A stretch of 5,846 bases of DNA, taken from Archangium sp. (GTDB lineage: Bacteria > Myxococcota > Myxococcia > Myxococcales > Myxococcaceae). The DNA lies in NCBI GenBank assembly GCA_016793525.1, contig JAEUJT010000414.1, positions 1 to 5,846 on the forward strand. The letters run 5' to 3'. Positions 1 through 5,038 of this stretch are shown here, in pieces. The translations under genes were made by a program, and so were the position numbers. The first letter of the stretch is position 1. Every line of letters starts with the position of its first letter. The notes beneath the pieces were generated by a model, which was given only the letters and a program-made list of their open reading frames with translations, had not been told where the DNA came from and did no database searches.

Positions 1-192
1 CAGCACCTGCCCGCCGATGAAGAAGCCGAGCGAGAAGTTCATGTAGCTCGCCGCCACGCCGCCGAGCGGGCCGAGAATGAACATCGCGATGAGCGCGAGG
101 AAGACGTAGTACCCGGGGCTGTTCAGCGGCAGCAGCCGGGGCAACAAGCGGGTCGACGGCGTCAGGGGCTCAGGAGTCGGCTCGGTGGTCAT
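1..192 (-). CDS. N-terminal part of a multi-pass membrane protein, possibly an OPT-family oligopeptide transporter (cut by window edge)
   Basis: The reading frame starts at an ATG (192-190, minus strand) and stays open to the window edge, giving 64 residues. The first 24 residues are rich in Pro and Thr (MTTEPTPEPL...) and look cytosolic and disordered. A hydrophobic segment then runs from about residue 28 to 47 (YYVFLALIAMFILGPLGG), and a second begins near residue 53 (FSLGFFIGGQVL). The start lies 13 bases after the TAA stop of the dehydrogenase gene on the same strand, so the two are probably co-transcribed. The ribosome binding site is weak (AGCGAG-like). The 'PLGG..ASYMNFSLGFF.GGQVL' pattern reminds me of the start of bacterial OPT-family peptide transporters. 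That family call rests on memory of a short stretch and could be wrong; another polytopic membrane protein is possible. The membrane assignment itself is firm. Confidence 0.75.
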   Translation of the reverse strand, partial: MTTEPTPEPLTPSTRLLPRLLPLNSPGYYVFLALIAMFILGPLGGVAASYMNFSLGFFIGGQVL

Positions 193-205
193 TGGCGCGC
201 TCGCT

Positions 206-1024
206 TTAGTCGATGAAGTAGTCGGGGAGCGGATCCACCTTCGGATCCATGCGGTACTGCTCGAAGTCGGTGACGCCCGCGCTCTTGAGCACGTCTTCGT
301 CGAGGCAGAAGTTCCCGGAGAACTCGACGCCCTTGGTCAAGATGACGTGCGCCGCGTCGGCCATGATGTCGGGCTTGCGGCTGGCGTTCATCATCTCGTC
401 TCCGCCGATCATGTTGATGGCCGCGGTGGCGATGGTGGTGCGCGGCCAGAGCGCGTTGACCGCCACCTGGCCCTTGAATTCTTCCGCCATGCCCAGCACG
501 CACATCGACATGCCGTACTTCGCCATGGTGTACGCCACGTGCCCACCGAACCAGCGCGGGTTGAGGCTCAGCGGCGGAGACAGGTTGAGAATGTGCGGCG
601 TGCGCTTCGACTTCAGCAGGTGCGGCAGGCAGGCCTGGCTCACCAAGAAGGTGCCGCGGGTGTTCACCTGGTGCATCAAGTCGTACCGCCGCATCGGCGT
701 GTCCAACGTGCCGGTGAGCTGAATCGCGCTCGCGTTGTTGATGCACACGTCGATGCCGCCGAAGGCCTTCACCGCCTGTGACACCGCGTCGAGCACCTGC
801 TCCTCGCTGCGAATGTCACACATCACCGGCAGCGCCCGTCCGCCCGCGGCTTCGATCTCCTTCGCGGCGGTGAAGATGGTGCCCGGCAGCTTCGGGTGCG
901 GCTCCGACGTCTTCGCGGCGATGACCACGTTGGCCCCGTCGCGCGCGGCCCGCAGCGCAATGGCCAACCCGATGCCCCGGCTCGCGCCCGAGATGAACAG
1001 TGTCGTGTCTTTCAGTGTCGGCAT
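206..1024 (-). CDS. HSDL2-type short-chain dehydrogenase/reductase (SDR), without an SCP2 domain
   Basis: This is a complete 272-residue NAD(P)-dependent oxidoreductase of the SDR superfamily, probably cytosolic. The Rossmann glycine motif is at residues 12-19 (SGASRGIG), an Asp that usually contacts adenine is at 70 (CDIRSE), the NNAS motif is at 96-99, a structural/catalytic Asn is at 121 (NTRGTF), and the catalytic pair is Tyr165 and Lys169 (YTMAK). The stretch HILNLSPPLSL (144-154) followed by YTMAKYGMSM and ALWPRT is characteristic of the HSDL2 subfamily (hydroxysteroid dehydrogenase-like 2). Human HSDL2 adds a C-terminal SCP2 lipid-binding domain; this protein ends at the usual SDR length and lacks it. 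The catalytic serine is ambiguous (Ser149 or Ser153) because this subfamily has a Pro-Pro insertion there. The substrate is unknown; a lipid or steroid-like compound is only an inference from the family. The start is supported by AAGGAG five bases upstream. Confidence 0.93.
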   Translation of the reverse strand: MPTLKDTTLFISGASRGIGLAIALRAARDGANVVIAAKTSEPHPKLPGTIFTAAKEIEAAGGRALPVMCDIRSEEQVLDAVSQAVKAFGGIDVCINNASAIQLTGTLDTPMRRYDLMHQVNTRGTFLVSQACLPHLLKSKRTPHILNLSPPLSLNPRWFGGHVAYTMAKYGMSMCVLGMAEEFKGQVAVNALWPRTTIATAAINMIGGDEMMNASRKPDIMADAAHVILTKGVEFSGNFCLDEDVLKSAGVTDFEQYRMDPKVDPLPDYFID

Positions 1025-1029
1025 GCGGG

Positions 1030-1035
1030 CTCCTT
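1030..1035 (-). promoter_or_regulatory. Ribosome binding site of the SDR gene
   Basis: On the minus strand the sequence reads AAGGAG, then five bases (cccgc), then the ATG at 1024. It is a near-perfect Shine-Dalgarno match and fixes the start of the dehydrogenase. Confidence 0.85.
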
Positions 1036-1167
1036 AGCGACTTCATCTCCCCACATCGACGCTTCTGTCGGTGGTTGGAGCAAAAGGCGACGCGGCCCGA
1101 AGCTCCACTATGCTGAGACCCAACCGCGCCGCGCGGGGGGCCGGGTTCAAACCACGTTTCTTCGTTC

Positions 1168-1174
1168 GAGAAGG
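1168..1174 (+). promoter_or_regulatory. Ribosome binding site of the Cys-rich lipoprotein gene
   Basis: GAGAAGG lies ten bases before the ATG at 1185. It is a moderate Shine-Dalgarno match. Together with the signal peptide that begins exactly at this ATG, it decides the start against the longer in-frame GTG at 1071. Confidence 0.6.
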
Positions 1175-1184
1175 TATTCGACGC

Positions 1185-1238
1185 ATGCACTTTCGTTGGC
1201 TCATTGCCGCCGCGGGCGTCGCCGTCGTCGCCGGGTGC
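1185..1238 (+). other. Lipoprotein signal peptide and lipobox (residues 1-18)
   Basis: A short basic start (MHFRW) is followed by a hydrophobic core (LIAAAGVAVV) and the lipobox V-A-G-C, with the lipidated cysteine at residue 18. The residues after it are Asp (+2) and another Cys (+3). In E. coli an Asp at +2 keeps lipoproteins in the inner membrane; whether that rule applies in myxobacteria is uncertain, so inner-membrane, outer-membrane or surface location cannot be decided. Confidence 0.88.
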
Positions 1239-4200
1239 GACTGTCGCTCGGCGATCACCGTCGGTGAGTTCCCCGACGCCGGCCTCGTCGACGCGGGCGT
1301 CGATGCTGGAACCGGCATCCCCATCGTCGACGCAGGCATCGAAGAAGAAGGCTGCGGCCTGGTGACGTGCACCTCGGCGAACGCCGACTGCGGTCTCCTG
1401 GGCGATGGCTGTGGCGCGGTTCTGAACTGTGGCGACTGCATCCCCCCCCAGAGCTGCGGCGGCGGCGGCACGCCTTCTCGCTGCGGAGGCAATCAAGCGT
1501 GTGTGCCCCGGACCTGCGCTGGCGCGGGCGCTGACTGCGGGCCTTTCTCCGACGGGTGTGGCGGCCTGCTCAACTGCGGCACGTGCGCGCTGCCAGAGAC
1601 CTGCGGCGGCGGCGGCCTCGGCAACCGCTGCGGTATTCCTGGCACGGCGGCGGGTGACGGCGGCGCCTGTACGCCCCGCACCTGCGCTTCGGCTGGGGCC
1701 GACTGTGGCGCTCTCGGAGACGGGTGCGGCGCCATCGTCACCTGCGGTACGTGTGACGGCGGCACGTCGTGTGGTGGCGGCGGCATTCCCAACGTGTGCG
1801 GCGGCGGCAACACCTGCATCCCCGGCACCTGCCCGCCAGGGGCCTGCGGCATTCTCGGCGACGGCTGCGGGAGCACCATTCTGTGCCCTGGTTCCTGCGT
1901 CGCTCCTGCGACCTGCGGCGGCGGCGGCGCGGCGAACGAGTGCGGCGGCGGCAACGCCTGCGTGCCCGCGACCATCGTCTCGCTCTTCCCCGACGGTGGC
2001 GCGTGCGGCTTCGTCGGAGACGGCTGCGGCGACGTCATCGACGCGGGAACGACCGTGTGCCAAGCGCCGAGCACCTGCGGCGGCGGCGGCCTCACCAATC
2101 AGTGTGGTGGCGCCGTGCCCTGCGTACCCAAGTCGTGCGGAGACCTCGGCGCGAACTGCGGCCCCCTCGGCGACGGCTGCGGCAACCTGCTCAACTGCGG
2201 GCCGTGCACCGATGGCGGCACCTGCGGCGGCAACGGAGTGCCCAACGTCTGCGGCACCCGTCCGACGTGTGTGCCGAAAACGTGCGCCGAGCTGCAGAAG
2301 AACTGCGGCCAGGTCGGCGACGGCTGCGGCGGCTTGACCCCGAACTGCGGCACCTGCGACGGCGACGCCGGCGACATCTGCGGCGGCGGCGGCAACCCGA
2401 GCGTGTGCGGCAGCACCATCATCGACGCCGGTCCCGCGTGCACCAATTTGTGTCTGAGCCAGACCTGCCCCTCGACGCGCTTCACCGGCACGGTGCTGGC
2501 GCCGACCGACTCCACGGCGGGCTACGGCACGCCCGACCCGATTCCGGGTGCGCTCGTGTACGTACCCAACGGCACGGTGCGGGCCTTCGATGCGGGTGTG
2601 TCGTGCGACCGTTGCAGCGATGGGGTGAGCGGGTCGCCACTCGTCTCCACGACCTCGGCCGTCGACGGCACATTTTCGTTGAGCAACGTGCCGTGCAACG
2701 TCGATGGCGGCGTGCCGCTCGTCATTCAACTCGGCCGCTGGCGCCGGCAGATCACCGTGCCCTCGCCCGCCTGCTGCAGCACGACCGCGCTCACCGCCGC
2801 GCAGACCCGCCTGCCGCGCCGCCAAGCCGAAGGGCACCCGAACGACAACATTCCCCTCATCGCGGTGGTGACGGGCGACGCCGACACCATCGAAAACGTG
2901 CTGCCGAAAGTTGGTATCGCGCGCGAGATCGCGGGCAACTACACGCTCCCTGACGCCGGCGGCCGGGTGCGCTTCTACCGCGATGACGGCTTCGAGTTCG
3001 GAGGGAGCCCCCCTGCGAGCAGCTTGTTCAACAACCTCAACGAGCTGCGCACGTACGACATGGTCATCTTCGACTGCATCGGCAGCGAGGCGCTCAAGAC
3101 GCCCACGGCGCGCGCCAATGTCGAGGCCTACGCCAACGCTGGTGGCCGCGTGTTCTCGAGCCACTTCGGCTACGTCTGGCTCTTCGGCTCGGCGACCTCG
3201 GGGCCTCCCAGCAACACCCGCGTCACCAGCCCCATTTCGTTCACCTCGACCGCCGTGTGGAACGCCGACCAGAGCGACCCGGGCGGGCAAGACGCGTACA
3301 TCGACCTGTCTTTCGAGAAGGGCCGAACCTTCGCGCAATGGGTCCAGCTCGTGAACGCGCAAGACAACTCGTCGCTGCCGTGGCAACCGCGAATTCGCGT
3401 CAACACCGTGCGCCACGACTTCGACTCGACGGTGCCGCCCGCGCAGCAGTGGGTGTACCGAAACGCGGGCGCCTGCACCGCGGCCACCTGCGCGCAGATC
3501 GGCTACTCGTGCGGCAACAACCACCCCAACGGCTGCGGTGGAACGCTCAACTGCCGCAACCCGAACAGCGGCGACGGGTGCCCCAATGCGCCCACCTGCG
3601 GCGGCGGTGCGACTCCGGGCGCCTGCGGCACCGGCGGAGGCTGCGTGCCCTTCACTTGCGCGCAGCGGGGCTTCACCTGCGGCCGCTGGGACAACGGCTG
3701 CGGTGGCACCATCGACTGCGGCTTCTGCGACGCGGGCATCTGCGGCGGCGGCGGCACGGCGGGCCAATGCGGCACCTCGGCGCCCTCCTTCCCGCTCCAG
3801 TACACCTTCAACACCCCGGTGTCGGCGCCGGCGGCCCAGCAATGCGGGCGCGTGTTGTTCAGCGACTTTCACGTCAACTCGGGAGGCGGCGGCAACTTCC
3901 TCACCACGGCGGCGGCGCCGATGACCGCGCAGGAGAAGGTGTTCGAATACCTCATCTTCGACCTCTCCTCGTGCATCACCCCCGACGTGCCGCCCGGCCA
4001 GACCTGCACGCCGCGCAGCTGCGCCGAGCAGGGCCTCAACTGCGGCGCGGCCGCCGACGGGTGCGGCAACACCTTCGCCTCCTGCGGCACCTGCACCGAC
4101 GGCGGCGTGTGCGGCGCTGGCGGTATTCCCGGCCTGTGCACCGGGGCCTGCATCCCCCGCTCGTGCGCGCAGCAGGGCTTCAACTGCGGCCCGCAGAGCG

Positions 4201-5018
4201 ACGGCTGCGGGAACCAGCTCAACTGTGGCACCTGCACCGGCTCCAACACCTGCGGTGGCGGTGGCTCTCCGGGCGTGTGCGGCGGCGGCACCTGCGTGCC
4301 AAAGACCTGCATGGACCTCGGCTTCGTCTGCGGCACCCACGGCGACGGCTGTGGCGGCGTCGTCAGCTGTGGCACCTGCACCGCACCTCAGACGTGTGGT
4401 GGCGGCGGCGTGGTCGGCCTCTGCGGCGGCGGCGCGATGTGCGTCACGCAGTCGTGCGGCAAGCTCAACTTCAACTGTGGCCAGCAAACCGACGGCTGCG
4501 GCGGCACGCAGAACTGCGGCTCGTGCATTCCTCCGCTGACGTGTGGCGGGGGCGGGCTCCCGGGCGTGTGCGGCGGCGGCGGCATGTGCACGCCACGCAC
4601 CTGCGCGCAGCAGAACTTCAATTGTGGCCAGCAAGGCGATGGCTGCGGAGGCTCCATCGACTGCGGCATGTGCCCCGCGGGTCAGATCTGCGGCGCAGCG
4701 GGGCCAGGGCTCTGCGGCACCCTCGGCTGCCAGCCGCTCACCTGCATGCAGCAGGGCCTGGCGTGTGGTCCCGCGGGCGACGGGTGCGGCAACGTCATTC
4801 AGTGCGGCGCCTGCCCCGCTGGAGAGACCTGCGGCGGCGGCGGAACGCCCGGTGCCTGTGGAAAACCGTCGTGCACCCCGCGCACCTGCAGCCAGGTGGG
4901 CGCGAACTGCGGCGCCATCGCCGACGGCTGCGGAGGCGCCATCGACTGCGGCACCTGCTCGGGCAGCAACACCTGCGGCGGCGGCGGGCTCCCCAACGTC
5001 TGCGGCGGCATCAACTGA
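1185..5018 (+). CDS. Giant Cys-rich lipoprotein: 16 eight-cysteine repeats (7+2+7) around a beta-sandwich and a split amidotransferase-like domain
   Basis: This is a 1277-residue predicted lipoprotein, exported and anchored by Cys18; its function is unknown. Domains in order: signal peptide 1-17; DAG-rich linker 27-51; repeats 1-7 at 57-409; a short Cys linker (C419, C423, C428); a carboxypeptidase-regulatory/CnaB-like beta-sandwich about 432-526; an amidotransferase-like alpha/beta domain from about 555, interrupted at 764-863 by repeats 8-9 and resuming to about 930; repeats 10-16 at 941-1275. I count 139 Cys (about 11%), 126 of them in repeats. The core (GRWRRQ 517-522, TGDAD 563-567, GGRVFSSH 653-660, GRVLFSDFHV 888-897, IFDLSSC 924-930) resembles, from memory, uncharacterised exported myxobacterial proteins. 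No catalytic triad is evident, so a structural, binding or adhesive role is as likely as an enzymatic one. I chose ATG 1185 over GTG 1071 because the signal peptide starts there. It converges on the downstream glycosyltransferase gene with 20 bases between. Confidence 0.93.
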   Translation: MHFRWLIAAAGVAVVAGCDCRSAITVGEFPDAGLVDAGVDAGTGIPIVDAGIEEEGCGLVTCTSANADCGLLGDGCGAVLNCGDCIPPQSCGGGGTPSRCGGNQACVPRTCAGAGADCGPFSDGCGGLLNCGTCALPETCGGGGLGNRCGIPGTAAGDGGACTPRTCASAGADCGALGDGCGAIVTCGTCDGGTSCGGGGIPNVCGGGNTCIPGTCPPGACGILGDGCGSTILCPGSCVAPATCGGGGAANECGGGNACVPATIVSLFPDGGACGFVGDGCGDVIDAGTTVCQAPSTCGGGGLTNQCGGAVPCVPKSCGDLGANCGPLGDGCGNLLNCGPCTDGGTCGGNGVPNVCGTRPTCVPKTCAELQKNCGQVGDGCGGLTPNCGTCDGDAGDICGGGGNPSVCGSTIIDAGPACTNLCLSQTCPSTRFTGTVLAPTDSTAGYGTPDPIPGALVYVPNGTVRAFDAGVSCDRCSDGVSGSPLVSTTSAVDGTFSLSNVPCNVDGGVPLVIQLGRWRRQITVPSPACCSTTALTAAQTRLPRRQAEGHPNDNIPLIAVVTGDADTIENVLPKVGIAREIAGNYTLPDAGGRVRFYRDDGFEFGGSPPASSLFNNLNELRTYDMVIFDCIGSEALKTPTARANVEAYANAGGRVFSSHFGYVWLFGSATSGPPSNTRVTSPISFTSTAVWNADQSDPGGQDAYIDLSFEKGRTFAQWVQLVNAQDNSSLPWQPRIRVNTVRHDFDSTVPPAQQWVYRNAGACTAATCAQIGYSCGNNHPNGCGGTLNCRNPNSGDGCPNAPTCGGGATPGACGTGGGCVPFTCAQRGFTCGRWDNGCGGTIDCGFCDAGICGGGGTAGQCGTSAPSFPLQYTFNTPVSAPAAQQCGRVLFSDFHVNSGGGGNFLTTAAAPMTAQEKVFEYLIFDLSSCITPDVPPGQTCTPRSCAEQGLNCGAAADGCGNTFASCGTCTDGGVCGAGGIPGLCTGACIPRSCAQQGFNCGPQSDGCGNQLNCGTCTGSNTCGGGGSPGVCGGGTCVPKTCMDLGFVCGTHGDGCGGVVSCGTCTAPQTCGGGGVVGLCGGGAMCVTQSCGKLNFNCGQQTDGCGGTQNCGSCIPPLTCGGGGLPGVCGGGGMCTPRTCAQQNFNCGQQGDGCGGSIDCGMCPAGQICGAAGPGLCGTLGCQPLTCMQQGLACGPAGDGCGNVIQCGACPAGETCGGGGTPGACGKPSCTPRTCSQVGANCGAIADGCGGAIDCGTCSGSNTCGGGGLPNVCGGIN
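1263..1337 (+). other. DAG-rich linker (residues 27-51)
   Basis: Four Asp-Ala-Gly triplets occur within 25 residues (31-33, 36-38, 40-42, 49-51), mixed with Val, Pro and Ile. It is a flexible, uncharged-to-acidic spacer between the lipid anchor and the first repeat. Linkers of this type after a lipobox are common in myxobacterial lipoproteins, which supports the assignment of the organism. Confidence 0.75.
1353..2411 (+). repeat. N-terminal block of seven eight-cysteine repeats (residues 57-409)
   Basis: Units start at Cys 57, 106, 162, 211, 259, 313 and 362. The canonical spacing is C-x4-C-x6-C-x6-C-x5-C-x2-C-x5-C-x8-C, with conserved 'CxP[RK][TS]C', 'xxCG', 'DGCG', 'xCGTC' and 'TCGGGG' elements. 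Units 1, 2, 3 and 6 are canonical. Unit 4 is two residues shorter between cysteines 2 and 3 and one longer between 5 and 6. Unit 7 has extra residues before cysteines 5 and 7. Unit 5 lacks cysteines 2 and 5 and is longer. Extra linkers follow units 2 and 5. Several units share the subtype 'GADCG' or 'NADCG' at cysteine 3. Confidence 0.95.
2478..2762 (+). other. Carboxypeptidase-regulatory/CnaB-like beta-sandwich domain (about residues 432-526)
   Basis: The segment begins FTGTVLAP and continues PIPGALVYVP, then DGTFSLSNVP (494-503), then LVIQLGRWRRQITV (512-525). This alternation of short beta strands with a 'PI.GA.V' element and a 'T..DGTF.L..VP' element is the signature of carboxypeptidase regulatory-like domains, which act as binding or structural modules. 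A CxxC pair (C474, C477) sits in the long loop, with C504 in a later strand and a vicinal pair C530-C531 just after the domain; these may form disulfides that rigidify the loop. Function is not known. Confidence 0.65.
2847..3473 (+). other. Amidotransferase/ThuA-like alpha/beta domain, first part (about residues 555-763)
   Basis: A first strand and turn (IPLIAVVTGDAD, 556-567) is followed by a strand ending in Cys631 (YDMVIFDC, 624-631), a helix, then AYANAGGRVFSSHFGYVWL (648-666). The strand order and the 'YD.VIF...G' and 'Y..AGGR.....H' patterns match class I amidotransferase-like or ThuA-like folds. The classical Cys-His-Glu triad is not apparent: Cys631 is at a strand end but its surroundings (FDCIGSE) are not a standard nucleophile elbow. 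The domain runs to about WVYRNAG (756-762), where repeats 8-9 interrupt it. Fold assignment is by pattern only. Confidence 0.5.
3474..3773 (+). repeat. Internal pair of eight-cysteine repeats inserted in the alpha/beta domain (residues 764-863)
   Basis: Units start at Cys 764 and 820. Unit 8 keeps all eight cysteines but has a longer cysteine 3-4 segment (GNNHPNG) and nine residues between cysteines 5 and 6 positions (RNPNSGDGC). Unit 9 is nearly canonical with one residue fewer between cysteines 6 and 7. Unit 9 carries 'AQRGFTCG', the subtype of the C-terminal block rather than of the N-terminal one. Confidence 0.93.
3774..3974 (+). other. Amidotransferase/ThuA-like alpha/beta domain, second part (about residues 864-930)
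   Basis: After the two inserted repeats the globular sequence resumes: LQYTFNTPVS (871-880), CGRVLFSDFHVN (887-898), a Gly/Asn-rich turn, then QEKVFEYLIFDLSSC (916-930). The strand GRVLFSDFHV is the counterpart of the late 'GR..Y..LGH'-type strand of ThuA-like proteins, and the following helix plus IFDLSSC looks like the domain's end. C887 and C930 are two of the few non-repeat cysteines and could pair. Confidence 0.55.
4005..5009 (+). repeat. C-terminal block of seven eight-cysteine repeats (residues 941-1275)
   Basis: Units start at Cys 941, 989, 1037, 1086, 1135, 1182 and 1230, a period of 47-49 residues (141-147 bases). Units 11, 12, 13, 15 and 16 have exactly the canonical cysteine spacing; unit 10 has one more residue before cysteine 5 and unit 14 one fewer before cysteine 8 with the Gly tract changed to GAAG. 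There are no linkers between units. A subtype around cysteine 3, 'QQ.FNCG' or close to it, marks units 10-11 and 13-15. The protein ends four residues after the last cysteine, so the array reaches the C terminus with no sorting domain behind it. Confidence 0.95.
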
Positions 5019-5038
5019 GCCGCTGAGTCGTCACGCCG
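5019..5038. other. 20-base gap between convergent genes
   Basis: The stops of the lipoprotein gene (TGA 5016-5018) and of the glycosyltransferase gene (TGA, 5041-5039 on the minus strand) are only 20 bases apart. There is no room for two separate terminators, and no strong GC stem followed by a T tract is seen. Transcripts from the two sides probably overlap. Confidence 0.6.

Larger units (their letters stand above)
1025..1184. other. Divergent intergenic spacer between the SDR gene and the lipoprotein gene
   Basis: This 160-base spacer must hold the promoters of both flanking genes, which are transcribed away from each other. I see a ribosome binding site at each end but no convincing sigma-70 (-35/-10 pair at proper spacing) or sigma-54 (GG-N10-GC) promoter. 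The best isolated -10-like hexamer, TATGCT at 1109-1114, has no matching -35 element. A G/C run (gcgcgggggg, about 1131-1140) lies in the middle. No terminator or operator is recognisable. Confidence 0.6.

Noticed and set aside
1109..1114. TATGCT as a -10 promoter element for the lipoprotein gene
   Set aside because: The position of a -35 element, about 17 bases upstream, reads GGCGAC, which does not resemble TTGACA; the TTGGAG at 1075 is 28 bases away.
1158..1172. Short inverted repeat (TTCT ... AGAA) overlapping the lipoprotein ribosome binding site, possibly a translation switch
   Set aside because: Four AT-rich pairs plus one wobble pair are too weak to claim a regulatory hairpin without conservation in relatives.
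1071..1184. Upstream in-frame GTG start that would add 38 residues to the lipoprotein
   Set aside because: The extra residues would precede a clean lipoprotein signal peptide that begins exactly at ATG 1185, which also has its own ribosome binding site.
816..4634. A 1272-codon open frame on the minus strand opposite the lipoprotein gene and overlapping the SDR start
   Set aside because: Its product is low-complexity Ala/Arg/Val/Gly, it has no recognisable domain, and it overlaps two well-supported genes. Absence of stops is expected opposite a GC-rich gene full of GGC and TGC codons.
1353..5009. Regularly spaced repeats that might suggest a CRISPR array or noncoding tandem repeat
   Set aside because: The period is always a multiple of three, similarity is at the protein level with synonymous changes between units, and there are no identical short repeats with unique spacers.
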